This document shows, piece after piece, positions 11,465-21,338 of a DNA stretch of 64,000 bases. Each line of letters begins with the position of its first letter. The first letter of the stretch is position 1. Below the pieces are notes generated by a model that ran no database searches, was not told the origin of the DNA, and was given only the letters and a program-made list of their open reading frames with translations. Origin of the DNA: SKPS01 sp964469215 (GTDB lineage: Bacteria; Bacteroidota; Bacteroidia; Bacteroidales; SKPS01); NCBI GenBank assembly GCA_964469215.1, contig CAYXYB010000016.1, positions 1-64,000 of the forward strand, given 5' to 3'. A program made the translations under genes and the position numbers.

Positions 11465-11755
11465 TTGTTTGATTGTCTAATCGGTTAATCGGTTCGGCTT
11501 GCTTCACAAGCGTTCGGTTCGCTGCGCTCACGTTCTGCACTCGCGGTTCCTGAGCCATTGCCGAAGGACGCTCGTGCTTTCATTGTTTGCTGCGCTCACA
11601 TTTTGCACTCACGGTTCCTTAGCCATTGCCGAAGAACGCTCGTGCGTACGGTTCGCTATGCTTTTGCAATTTATTTAAGTTTTTATCAGTGCTATTGCAG
11701 AATATATATACTTTTAAAGCCTATAATTCAGATGAATTTTTAAGCCTTATCAGTC
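11465..11755. repeat. Spacer between giant genes 1 and 2 with 68-bp tandem repeat
   Basis: The first 30 bp after the stop match the flank after giant gene 2 (GTAGTTGT-TGATTGTCTAA). The middle is a GC-rich imperfect tandem repeat: unit 1 at 11521-11588 and unit 2 at 11589-11656, each starting GCTGCGCTCAC and containing GGTTCCT-AGCCATTGCCGAAG. The last 89 bp are AT-rich and nearly identical to the leader of giant gene 3. An open frame at 11558-11743 has no coding features. Confidence 0.75.
11667..11755 (+). promoter_or_regulatory. Conserved leader/promoter block of giant gene 2
   Basis: This AT-rich block is nearly identical to 21249-21338. Both contain ATTTATTTAAGTTTTTATCAG, then GCAGAATATATATACTTTTA, and end in TATCAGTC before the ATG. 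TACTTTTA at 11709-11716 is one base from the Bacteroidota -7 consensus TAnnTTTG and lies about 40 nt before the start codon in both copies. Promoter function is inferred from conservation and placement. No good -33 TTG was found at standard spacing. Confidence 0.5.
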
Positions 11756-14700
11756 ATGAAACATTTGGTATTTATTTTAGTTTTGTTTTTTGTTGTATTT
11801 AATGTATTACATTCACAGACAATTGTTTACCAGGAAGGATTTGAAGGAGCCACCCCATCGGTAACAACATCAGGAACTCAACCATGGTCAGTAAATACTA
11901 CACTGTATAATACAGGCACAAAGTCATATTCAGCCCACATCATTAATCCGGGTGATTCATCAGTGCTTACTACTACAAGTTTCAGCACCGTTGGAAATAC
12001 CTATGTGTTATTGGAATTCAGTCATATATGCAAGATTGAGTTTTTCGATGCCGGTGAGATTTATGTATCGGCAAACAACGGAGCAAGCTGGACAAAGCTT
12101 AAGGAGGCTCATTATCTTGGTACTGGCAGCTTCAGTTCAACCACAGGCAACAGATTCACCTCCACGGCCTATACATCCTGGCTTCCGGGTAATTCATCCG
12201 TACCCACCAATGGATGGTGGCAGACAGAAATATTCGACATCTCAGCAATAGCATCCAATACTTCCCAGGTTATGGTAAGATTTATCTTACGTGACATCAA
12301 TAACACCACACAGTTTGAGAACTGGGGATGGGTAGTTGACGACATCAAGGTAACTGCTGCAATATCGGAGCTCATACCACCTGTAATCACGCAGTTACCC
12401 CCTTTATATGGTGACACGGTTTATTCAGCAGGTCCATTTGTGATCAATGCCACGATAACCGATGTATCGGGTATAGATACAGCATACATTGTCTATACTG
12501 TCAATGCGGGCACACCGGACACAGTAGGAATGGTAAACACCACCGGCAATACATATACAGGCTCTATACCGACTCAGTCTTTCAACTCCACCATCTGTTA
12601 TAAAGTTGTGGCGGTTGATGGATCTGTTTCGCATAATACAGGTTATTCACCTTCAGCCGGTTGTCAGAGTTTTTTCAACAAACAGGCGATGATGGGTATA
12701 TACACGATAGGAGGTACCGGGGCAGATTACGCTTCAGTAACTGCTGCGGTCACAGCATTAAACACCTTTGGAGTAAGCGGGCCTGTGGAGTTTCAAATTG
12801 CACCGGGAACCTATACCGGACAGATCAATCTTACAGCAGTGACCGGTATGGATGCTGTTAATACGGTTACCTTCAGGAGTGCAAACAATGACAGTACCTC
12901 CGTCATCATTCAATATACTGCAACCGGAACAGCCGATAGCTGGGTGGTCCGGTTGGACGGTGCAAGCCATTTTATTTTCCGGCATCTGACCTTAAAGGCT
13001 CCTAGTATCACTAATGGAAGGGTAGTAGTGCCAATAAACGGGGCGACATACAACCTGTTTGAGGGAAATCGCATTATTTCTGCCGGAACCTCCACCAATA
13101 CCACCGCCTGTGTGTATGACAATAACACCCTGAATCATTACAACACCTATCGGAATAATTATATGCAGGGTGGATATTATGGATTATATATCTATGGTGT
13201 AGATTCAACCACATGGCAAAAAGGGACTGTTATACAGGGAAATGAGATAGTAGGGACATTTTCTTATCCCATGTATATCTATTATACAGACTCAACCCAG
13301 ATAACAGGTAACTACATCCACGCCGGAGCCGGTTCATTTAATTACGGAATAGCATGCTATTACATCAATAATCAATACAGGATCGTTGGTAACAGGGTGG
13401 CAATAACAGCAACTTCTTCCTCAGCCTGTTATGGAATCCGGGATCATTATGGCAATCACACTTCATACAACCCGTCTCCAACAGGCTACGGATTAATTGC
13501 CAACAATATGGTAAGTATCTCAGGTGGGACAGGAACTCATAATGGATTATATGCATATTGCTGCAACGGTTCTGAGTATTATCACAATTCCATCAGTGTT
13601 ACCGGAGGTTCAACATCGGCCAGGTGCCTGTATCAATACAATACAGCCTCCAATACATCAGGCCAGAAATTCGTCAATAATATCTTTTCCAACACAGCCG
13701 GGGGATATACAGCCTATTTCGGCGCACCTGCACAGATTATTTCGTCAGATTATAACAATTATAATGGAACAGCATCCAAACTTGCCTTTTGGAATGGCAA
13801 CGCTGGAACACTGGCAGCTCTTCAGGCGGCAAGCGGAAAAGAGGTACACTCTCTGAATTTACAGCCACCATTTGCTTCAACACATGACCTTACCCTCACC
13901 AACACCTTGTTATCCGGGAAAGGCACTTACCTTGCCCTGGTTCCCTATGACATCAATGGTACTTCCCGTCCTCCTGTGCCAACTATCGGAGCCCACGAGA
14001 TACCCCTGATGCCGAAAGATGTAAGTGTTTTAAATTTTGTAACACCCACGCCGCAGACTGTTGTTGCAGAGGCAGACACTGTACCTGTTATGGTAACCAT
14101 AACGAATTATGGAGCAGATACCATTACCAGTGTTGATGTTTTTTACAGCGTAAATGGTGGAATACCAATGATGGGTTCATTTTCGGGACAGCTTCTTCAG
14201 CTCCAGACTGCATCGGTTGTATTACCAGCATTTATATCACCTGCAGGAAATGTTTCTGTTGCTGCATGGACTGAACTTCAGGGTGATACCAACTTATTCA
14301 ACGACACTTCATATATTTCATATTATGGGATCCCGTTACATAATGCCAGAATGAAGAGGATCATTCCTCTTGCAAGTCCTTGCGGACTTGGGCTTGAAAC
14401 GGTAACAGCAGTGATAGAAAATGTTGGATCTGCAACCATTACAGGTAATTATTCTATTTCATACAGGCTTGATAATAACTCAACAATAATAACTCATACA
14501 GTTACTGACACAATAGCTTTAAACGACAGTCTTTTATACTCATTCCCAACACCTGTTGATCTTACTGCTTCAGTTGACACAACATTTAAGCTTTATGCAT
14601 GGGTGAAACTTACAGGTGATAATGTCCAGGTTAATGATACTGCTGATATTGAAATTGAGTCATTGACACTTCCTCCTCCACCTGCTGTGACTTCACCTGT

Positions 14701-17700
14701 GAATATCGTCTACGGAGGTTCTGCCACATTAAACGCCTCCAGCCTTGATACAATCTTCTGGTTCGATTCTGATACGGCTTCAGTTGCGATAGGTTCCGGG
14801 CCGGTATACCAAACACCCGCTTTATTTGATACCACAACATATTATGCAGCTTCGGCTTTTGCATCAGAGGAGCCGGCTGTAAACAACAATATAGTTACTC
14901 TTTTTACTGGTAATACAGGGCAGGCTGGAAATATGTTTGATATTACAGCTGTAAACACACTGACAGTTGACAGTTTTGATATAAATTGCAGTGTAAGTGG
15001 CTTGATTGAAGTGTGGTATCGTCCGGGTTCCTATGTCGGGTTCATATCGACTAATGCCGGATGGACCAAGGTTGGTGATTATACCGTTACCACAAGCGGC
15101 ATAAATAATCCTACCCGTCTGCCTCTGGGAGGTGTTACCGTTCCTGCCGGTCAGACCTATGGCTTCTATATCACATATGTTTCCGGAATTGGAATTTGGT
15201 ATAACGACGGAACAGGAACAAATGAAGTATATACCAACTCTGACATGACTATTGAAGCAAGACATGGAGGAGGCTACTTCAATGTAACATTGACTCCAAG
15301 GGTTTGGAATGGAAGAGTTTATTATTCTGTTGGAGGGGGGTGGGCTATCGGTTGTCCCAGTAATAAAGTGCCAATTCAGGTAAATGTAAGCTCTCCACCA
15401 CCTGTTGATGCAGGGATAGAAGAGATTGACAACCCCAAGTTCAGTGCAATATCGGGCGTTCCTCAGGAGGTAAGAGTTAAACTTAAGAATTACGGAACCA
15501 ATACCCTTACCTCTGCAAATATCACATGGTCACTCAACAGTGTTGTCCAGAGCACTTATCAATGGACGGGTTCTCTTGCATTGGGGGCAACACAATTGGT
15601 TGTGCTTGACACCGCAATTTTTCAGGGTGGAACCTATTGTATTGATTCATGGACTTCCCTTCCCAATGGTGTTGCAGACACCGTTCACACCAATGATACT
15701 GCAACATCCTGTTTTAATGCCTGCCTTGCCGGAGTGTACACCATTGGCCCCCCCACAACAGGCAACTGGCATTACAACAGTTTCAACCAGGCGATAACGG
15801 CACTTCAGACGGCAGGAGTCTGCGGCCATGTAATCTTCGATGTTCAGCCTGAAACATATACCGAACAGTTGACTATTCCTGAGATCACCGGAATGAATGC
15901 AAACAATACTGTAACCTTCCGCAGCTCGACAGGCGACAGCACGCAGGTCATTCTGCAGTATTCAGCAACAGGTACTGCCGATAACTGGACAGTTAGACTT
16001 AACGGTGCCGACTGGTTCCGGTTCGAGAAGATGACTATTTGGGCAAATAATCCTTCTTATGGCAGGGTCGTTGAACTTACCGGTGGTGCAACATACAACC
16101 GTTTTGAAAATATCAGGATTATTTCAGCCGGATCAAGTACCCCCACAACAGCATGCATCTACGATTATAATACACTGAACCATTACAACACTTACATCAA
16201 TAACTATATGGAAGGTGGATATTATACCATATATATCTATGGTGTTAGTTCTACATCCTGGCAAAAAGGCACAGTGATTCAGGGTAATGTGATTGTCGGA
16301 TCATACTATTATCCGATATTAACTTACTATACAGACTCAACCCAGGTAATAGGTAATAACATTCATTCCGGAGTCGCTCCGTATTCATACGGAATTGTGT
16401 GCTATTACACCAACAATGCATACCGGATCATCGGCAACAGGGTTTCCATTATGGCAACATCCTCTTCGGCCTGTTACGGTCTTCGGGATTATTACGGGAA
16501 CCACTATTCATATAATCCATACCCGTCTGGTTATGGGCTTGTAGCCAATAATATGGTAAGTATCACCGGTGGGACAGGATCTCATTATGGATTCGATGCA
16601 TATTCCTGCAACGGTTCTGAATATTATCACAATACCATCAGTATTACCGGAGGTTCAACAGCGGGCAGGTGCCTGAATCAATACAATACAGCCGCCAATA
16701 CATTAGGACAGACTTATAAGAACAACATTTTCTCCAATTCTGGTGGGGGATATGCAGCTTATTTCGCAACACCGGCCTCGGTAACTGCCACTGATTACAA
16801 TAATTTCTATTCCACTGCCACCAACCTTGCCTACTGGGGGGCTAATGTAGGTACCCTTGCTGCTTTACAGGCAGCAAGTGGCAAGGAATCACATTCACAC
16901 AATATCAATCCGCCCTTTATATCATCACATGACCTCCATCTTTTATCTGGTGTGCTTTCTGAAAAGGGTACTCCGATTGCAGCGATTACGGTTGACATTG
17001 ATGGAGAACCACGTGCATCGGTTCCCACCATTGGCGCAGACGAGGTTCCGTTCATTCCCAAGGATGCAGGTGTGACAGCGATTCTGTCTCCCGGTACCAA
17101 TACCAATGAAGGACAAGTATATCCGGTACAGGTTATCGTGACCAACTTTGGTACAGACACAATCTATCCCAATTCGATGACCATAGAGTATAACATTAAT
17201 GCGGGCGCAACATATACAACTACTTATACAGGGGTAGCGATACCTTCGTTAGGTACCGACACACTTACATTGCAGTCGATGACATCACCGGCAGGCAGTT
17301 CGGTAATATGCGCCAAAACAGTTCTTCCTGGCGACAGTAATACATTCAACGACCCCTTCTGCAAGAACTTCATCGGCAATCCTATCAATGATGCAATGGT
17401 ATCAAGTATAGTGGGGCTGGAGGATGCATGTAACATTGGTCTGGACACCATCAGCATCTGGGTAAGGAACCTTGGTGTAAATGCTATTAACAGTCCGACT
17501 CCTTCAACAGTATCTGTAAGTTATCGCATTAAGCCAACACTTCCTGCTGTAACACAAACGTTTACACCTGTAGTTTTGTCGGGAGACAGCGTACTGTTTC
17601 ATTTCAGCACTTTGGCAGATTTCACAGTAACATCAGTTGATGATACCTTCATGGTACATGCATGGGTAGACCTTCAGGGAGATAATGTGAAGAATAATGA

Positions 17701-20700
17701 TACTGCTGACACAAAGGTTATATCACTTGGCATTCCTCCATTACCTGTGGTGAGTGACACTACTATCCCTTATGCTACATCAGTAACACTTTATGCACAG
17801 AGCCAGGATCCGGTATTCTGGTTTGCTCAGGATACTGCTACCGTTGAAATGGCTACCGGAGCATCTTACACAACTCCTTTGCTGTATACCACCACTACCT
17901 ACTGGGTTCAAGCAGGATCATCTTCATTAGTTGATAGTTCACTTTTTGTAGGTACTCAAAGTAGCGATTATCAGGCAGCGCTGACCAGGGGATACCATTT
18001 TACTGCACCGGTAGACATGACAATTACTGAACTCATGGTTCCTGCTACAGTCACTCAGGGGCCACAGTACATTCAGGTTGTGAAATTTTCAGGATTTCCG
18101 TCAACGAATGCAAGTGCAAATCAGCACACAACACTTGCATACATTGCAAATGCACCTTTTGGGGTTCCGCAGGCGGTAAATATCCCAATTCAGGCAGGTG
18201 ACGAGATTGGAATCATTGGTGCAACAAATTCCAGTGGTACAACTATGAGCAATTCTTATGGACCTGCACAGGTTCCATCCACAATAAATGGAATACCTGT
18301 TACCCTTACGAGGTTGGTATATCAGAGTCCTCTCGTTTCGGGTCAGGCGCCAACCAGCACCATCAGCCTGGAGTCGAATGCAAGTATTGCCAGGGTTGAG
18401 ATGAAATATCAGACCGGGTCAGCCGGATGCGCCAGTACCCGTGTTCCCGTAAATGTCACCGTGTCAAATCCTCAGCCATGCGATGTTGGTGTAAGTGCCA
18501 TATTGTATCCTGTTTCTGCTCTAAATCTTACATCACAGGAAACGGTCATGGTAAGGGTAAAAAACTATGGAACATCATCCCAGAACAACATACCGGTTAG
18601 TTACAAGATAGACAATTTTGCAGTAGTGACAGAGACCATCGCATCAACAATCCCCTCCAATGACTCGGTTACATACACCTTCAATGCTAAAGCAAATCTT
18701 TCAATAGCGGGTAACACCTATCAGATCAAGGCATGGACAGGACTGTCGTGTGACAACACCCCTCAGAACGACACAGCATGGAAGTCGGTTACCAACCTGT
18801 TACCGAACTATTGCATCTCAACGGCTACCAGTGCATTACACGAAGAGATCACCAATGTAAGCATTGGCACGGTTTTCAGTCATACCTCACCGGCAGTGGG
18901 TGCGATGTACACCAATCACTCCACAACGGTTCTTCCACCAATATTTTCACCCGGGTTAACCTATCCCATGAGCATCACCTCAAGTTTTACTCCCGGGGCA
19001 AGTACACAGTATGCATGCTGGGTTAAGGCGTGGGTGGACTTCAACCGTGATGGTATATTTGATCCGTTGACAGAGGAGATATTCAGTCAGGCAACCACAT
19101 CGAGCAATACTGTTACAGCGAACATACAGATACCGTTCAACGCATTGAACGGCAACACGATGATGCGTGTTGTACTCAACCAGACCTCGACAGCCTCAAG
19201 TGTTACACCTTGTAATACATATATATACGGAGAGACAGAGGATTATATGGTAACAATAGCACCTCAGGCAGTTTGTGATGCCGGTGTTATCCAGATTATT
19301 TCTCCGGCATCACTCTCTCAGGCGGCCACTCCGCAACCTGTATGGGTTAAGTTTATGAACTTTGGCAGTGACCCGATAGCACCGGGCACCCTTTCAATAG
19401 CCTATACACTTAACAGTGGGACACCTGTGGTTGTGGCATATCCACCTGGCCTGCCTTCAGGTGGAGTTGACAGTATCCAGATGCCAGATGTTACCCTTCC
19501 AATGGGCAATAACACTTTGTGCGCCTACACCATACTCGCCTGTGACACAACCCAATTCAATAATGAGATATGCAAGGGAACATACGGACAGTTTTACACC
19601 ACATTGCCATTCTTCGATGACTTCGAGTCGAGCAATATGTGGTACAAACCGGCCACCACCCAGAACTGGCAGTACGGTACTCCGTTGGCCAACATCATCA
19701 ACTCGGCCTATTCGGGCAGCAAAGCCTGGGTAACCAACCTTACCGGCGACTATTCCAATAATGCAGATGAATACCTTTACACCCCTGTATTCAACTTTAT
19801 GGGTCTTGGAGGTAATGACACCATCAGCATTAGTTTCTGGCACTGGTGTGCAATGGCATCTGGGGATTATGGCAGGGTTCAGTACAGCACCAACGGTGGC
19901 CAGAGCTGGATAAACCTTGGTTCGGTGGGAGATGCTTTTGGCACCAATTGGTACAATGTCTTCACAGGAGGGCAGAACTACTTCAGCCATACCAACTCTG
20001 GGTGGATGTATGCGGCATACAAGCTTGATCCAAACTACTTTAATGCAAAGCCTGAGGTACAGTTCCGGTTCCAATTCTACTCCAACACATCGGCTACCTC
20101 TAACGGTTGGGCAATAGACAACTTCAGGCTATTGCTGCCTGTTGTGCCAAACGATGTTGGCGTAACTGCTATTCTCGTACCTCTCAACGACACTGCTGCA
20201 GGGATACCAGTAAATGTAAAGATCCTCATTACCAACTTCGGCACCAACAGTCAGAGCCTGATTCCGGTAGAGTTGAGGATGAACAGCAGCCTTGTTTCCG
20301 CTGAGTCCTGGACAGGGATGATCCTCAGCAATGATACAGTGCAATATACCTTTACCGTGCCTGTTATCATACCATCAACACCCTATAGCTTGTGTGTCCG
20401 CACTGTATTGCCGAATGATGCTTTTTCGATTAATGATCAGACATGCAGGAACTTCAATTCAATACCTGCCAATATTGATGTCGGGATAGCGCATATATTG
20501 TCCCCTTTACCCGACAATACAGGCAGGATATGTTTTTATGAGGCAGCATCACACCCCTGGTATGCATTTCCGGTAACTGTGAGCCTCAAGAACTATGGGG
20601 TTAATAATCAGACGAGTATACCTATCAGCTACACGTTTTTCAATGGAGGTCAGGTAAATAACCAGACATGGACAGGCACGCTGGCTTACGGTGATTCGGT

Positions 20701-21115
20701 GGTGGTATTGCTGAACATCCTGTTCAAGCCAAACCTTGGTGCACAGAAGTTGTGCGTTGAGACTGAACTCACAGGGGACTCTGTTTTTGCCAACGACAAA
20801 GCATGCATGACATACACCGGAGTCACCTGTATAGGTATTGAAGATAGTGATGGTGAGATGTTCACCCTGAAGCAGAACATTCCCAACCCTGCAAAGGGGG
20901 TTACCCTAATCGGATACTCTGTTCCACAGGGAGGCATTGTCAACTTTGGCCTTGTAAATATGGTAGGCCAGGTTATGCAGACGGAGAGCTACACTGTTGA
21001 GGCTGGTAGCCATCAGATAGAACTTGATGTCACAACTCTTGCGGCAGGTGTCTACTACTACTTTGTGGAATATGAAGGCCGGCGGTTGACAAGGAAGATG
21101 GTGGTGGGCAGGTAG
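11756..21115 (+). CDS. Giant multidomain T9SS-secreted adhesin-like protein, copy 2
   Basis: A 3119-residue paralogue of the preceding gene. Signal peptide MKHLVFILVLFFVVFNVLHS; MAM-like N-domain; beta-helix 1 (about 313-752) and beta-helix 2 (about 1324-1769), both rich in Tyr, Asn and Gly (e.g. GGYYGLYIYGV). A module at 1042-1197 (GNTGQAGNMFDI ... RVWNGRVYYSVGG) may be lectin-like. A second module at about 2062-2225 begins FVGTQSSDYQ and contains YHFTAPVDMTITEL. GEVED lies at about 2352-2503, then CARDB, MAM-like and two CARDB domains, and the type A sorting tail from about 3036. It shares perfect DNA tracts with copy 3 (12170-12687, 19725-20073) and with copy 1 (20358-20772). The frame is intact over 9.4 kb. 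Surface adhesion is the likely role by analogy only; ligand unknown. Confidence 0.9.
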   Translation: MKHLVFILVLFFVVFNVLHSQTIVYQEGFEGATPSVTTSGTQPWSVNTTLYNTGTKSYSAHIINPGDSSVLTTTSFSTVGNTYVLLEFSHICKIEFFDAGEIYVSANNGASWTKLKEAHYLGTGSFSSTTGNRFTSTAYTSWLPGNSSVPTNGWWQTEIFDISAIASNTSQVMVRFILRDINNTTQFENWGWVVDDIKVTAAISELIPPVITQLPPLYGDTVYSAGPFVINATITDVSGIDTAYIVYTVNAGTPDTVGMVNTTGNTYTGSIPTQSFNSTICYKVVAVDGSVSHNTGYSPSAGCQSFFNKQAMMGIYTIGGTGADYASVTAAVTALNTFGVSGPVEFQIAPGTYTGQINLTAVTGMDAVNTVTFRSANNDSTSVIIQYTATGTADSWVVRLDGASHFIFRHLTLKAPSITNGRVVVPINGATYNLFEGNRIISAGTSTNTTACVYDNNTLNHYNTYRNNYMQGGYYGLYIYGVDSTTWQKGTVIQGNEIVGTFSYPMYIYYTDSTQITGNYIHAGAGSFNYGIACYYINNQYRIVGNRVAITATSSSACYGIRDHYGNHTSYNPSPTGYGLIANNMVSISGGTGTHNGLYAYCCNGSEYYHNSISVTGGSTSARCLYQYNTASNTSGQKFVNNIFSNTAGGYTAYFGAPAQIISSDYNNYNGTASKLAFWNGNAGTLAALQAASGKEVHSLNLQPPFASTHDLTLTNTLLSGKGTYLALVPYDINGTSRPPVPTIGAHEIPLMPKDVSVLNFVTPTPQTVVAEADTVPVMVTITNYGADTITSVDVFYSVNGGIPMMGSFSGQLLQLQTASVVLPAFISPAGNVSVAAWTELQGDTNLFNDTSYISYYGIPLHNARMKRIIPLASPCGLGLETVTAVIENVGSATITGNYSISYRLDNNSTIITHTVTDTIALNDSLLYSFPTPVDLTASVDTTFKLYAWVKLTGDNVQVNDTADIEIESLTLPPPPAVTSPVNIVYGGSATLNASSLDTIFWFDSDTASVAIGSGPVYQTPALFDTTTYYAASAFASEEPAVNNNIVTLFTGNTGQAGNMFDITAVNTLTVDSFDINCSVSGLIEVWYRPGSYVGFISTNAGWTKVGDYTVTTSGINNPTRLPLGGVTVPAGQTYGFYITYVSGIGIWYNDGTGTNEVYTNSDMTIEARHGGGYFNVTLTPRVWNGRVYYSVGGGWAIGCPSNKVPIQVNVSSPPPVDAGIEEIDNPKFSAISGVPQEVRVKLKNYGTNTLTSANITWSLNSVVQSTYQWTGSLALGATQLVVLDTAIFQGGTYCIDSWTSLPNGVADTVHTNDTATSCFNACLAGVYTIGPPTTGNWHYNSFNQAITALQTAGVCGHVIFDVQPETYTEQLTIPEITGMNANNTVTFRSSTGDSTQVILQYSATGTADNWTVRLNGADWFRFEKMTIWANNPSYGRVVELTGGATYNRFENIRIISAGSSTPTTACIYDYNTLNHYNTYINNYMEGGYYTIYIYGVSSTSWQKGTVIQGNVIVGSYYYPILTYYTDSTQVIGNNIHSGVAPYSYGIVCYYTNNAYRIIGNRVSIMATSSSACYGLRDYYGNHYSYNPYPSGYGLVANNMVSITGGTGSHYGFDAYSCNGSEYYHNTISITGGSTAGRCLNQYNTAANTLGQTYKNNIFSNSGGGYAAYFATPASVTATDYNNFYSTATNLAYWGANVGTLAALQAASGKESHSHNINPPFISSHDLHLLSGVLSEKGTPIAAITVDIDGEPRASVPTIGADEVPFIPKDAGVTAILSPGTNTNEGQVYPVQVIVTNFGTDTIYPNSMTIEYNINAGATYTTTYTGVAIPSLGTDTLTLQSMTSPAGSSVICAKTVLPGDSNTFNDPFCKNFIGNPINDAMVSSIVGLEDACNIGLDTISIWVRNLGVNAINSPTPSTVSVSYRIKPTLPAVTQTFTPVVLSGDSVLFHFSTLADFTVTSVDDTFMVHAWVDLQGDNVKNNDTADTKVISLGIPPLPVVSDTTIPYATSVTLYAQSQDPVFWFAQDTATVEMATGASYTTPLLYTTTTYWVQAGSSSLVDSSLFVGTQSSDYQAALTRGYHFTAPVDMTITELMVPATVTQGPQYIQVVKFSGFPSTNASANQHTTLAYIANAPFGVPQAVNIPIQAGDEIGIIGATNSSGTTMSNSYGPAQVPSTINGIPVTLTRLVYQSPLVSGQAPTSTISLESNASIARVEMKYQTGSAGCASTRVPVNVTVSNPQPCDVGVSAILYPVSALNLTSQETVMVRVKNYGTSSQNNIPVSYKIDNFAVVTETIASTIPSNDSVTYTFNAKANLSIAGNTYQIKAWTGLSCDNTPQNDTAWKSVTNLLPNYCISTATSALHEEITNVSIGTVFSHTSPAVGAMYTNHSTTVLPPIFSPGLTYPMSITSSFTPGASTQYACWVKAWVDFNRDGIFDPLTEEIFSQATTSSNTVTANIQIPFNALNGNTMMRVVLNQTSTASSVTPCNTYIYGETEDYMVTIAPQAVCDAGVIQIISPASLSQAATPQPVWVKFMNFGSDPIAPGTLSIAYTLNSGTPVVVAYPPGLPSGGVDSIQMPDVTLPMGNNTLCAYTILACDTTQFNNEICKGTYGQFYTTLPFFDDFESSNMWYKPATTQNWQYGTPLANIINSAYSGSKAWVTNLTGDYSNNADEYLYTPVFNFMGLGGNDTISISFWHWCAMASGDYGRVQYSTNGGQSWINLGSVGDAFGTNWYNVFTGGQNYFSHTNSGWMYAAYKLDPNYFNAKPEVQFRFQFYSNTSATSNGWAIDNFRLLLPVVPNDVGVTAILVPLNDTAAGIPVNVKILITNFGTNSQSLIPVELRMNSSLVSAESWTGMILSNDTVQYTFTVPVIIPSTPYSLCVRTVLPNDAFSINDQTCRNFNSIPANIDVGIAHILSPLPDNTGRICFYEAASHPWYAFPVTVSLKNYGVNNQTSIPISYTFFNGGQVNNQTWTGTLAYGDSVVVLLNILFKPNLGAQKLCVETELTGDSVFANDKACMTYTGVTCIGIEDSDGEMFTLKQNIPNPAKGVTLIGYSVPQGGIVNFGLVNMVGQVMQTESYTVEAGSHQIELDVTTLAAGVYYYFVEYEGRRLTRKMVVGR
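12170..12687 (+). repeat. 518-bp tract identical to 21753-22270
   Basis: Read base by base, this segment of giant gene 2 is identical to 21753-22270 of giant gene 3 (offset 9583), third codon positions included. The first mismatch on the right is G12688 against T22271. The tract covers the end of the MAM-like domain and the following Fn3/HYR-like domain. Flanking sequence is clearly diverged, which fits recent gene conversion or recombination. Confidence 0.9.
19725..20073 (+). repeat. 349-bp tract identical to 29278-29626
   Basis: This segment encodes the C-terminal MAM-like domain of giant gene 2 and matches giant gene 3 at 29278-29626 (offset 9553) without mismatch. It is bounded by G19724/T29277 and A20074/G29627. 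Confidence 0.88.
20358..20772 (+). repeat. 415-bp tract identical to 10707-11121
   Basis: This segment encodes the last CARDB-like domains and is identical to giant gene 1 at 10707-11121 (offset 9651). It is bounded by C10706/G20357 and G11122/A20773. Giant gene 3 is distinctly different here, so this exchange links copies 1 and 2, whereas the other two tracts link copies 2 and 3. Confidence 0.88.
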
Positions 21116-21338
21116 TTGTATGATTGTCTAACTGTCTAATCGGCCAATCGGGAATCAGTTCAGATTCCTTAGCAAGCGTTTGGTTGGCTCACGTTCAAGT
21201 TCGTTGCACCTGCGCCAGCGAGCCTGAACACTTTTAATTAACCATTAACAATTTATTTAAGTTTTTATCAGTCCAATATGCAGAATATATATACTTTTAT
21301 AGCCTATAAATCATAAGAATTTTTAAGCTATATCAGTC
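21116..21338. promoter_or_regulatory. Spacer and conserved leader between giant genes 2 and 3
   Basis: The 3' flank resembles that of giant gene 1. The middle (21150-21230) holds a degenerate member of the intergenic repeat, including CGCCAGCGAGCCTGAAC at 21213-21229, whose close relative occurs at 39386-39402. From 21249 the sequence is nearly identical to the leader of giant gene 2, with TACTTTTA at 21292-21299, 40 nt before the start at 21339. Confidence 0.55.

Noticed and set aside
19457..20074. 205-codon minus-strand ORF inside giant gene 2
   Set aside because: Long antisense frames arise from codon bias of the giant gene; the same frame recurs at 29070-29543 because the DNA tract is duplicated, not because it is conserved as protein.
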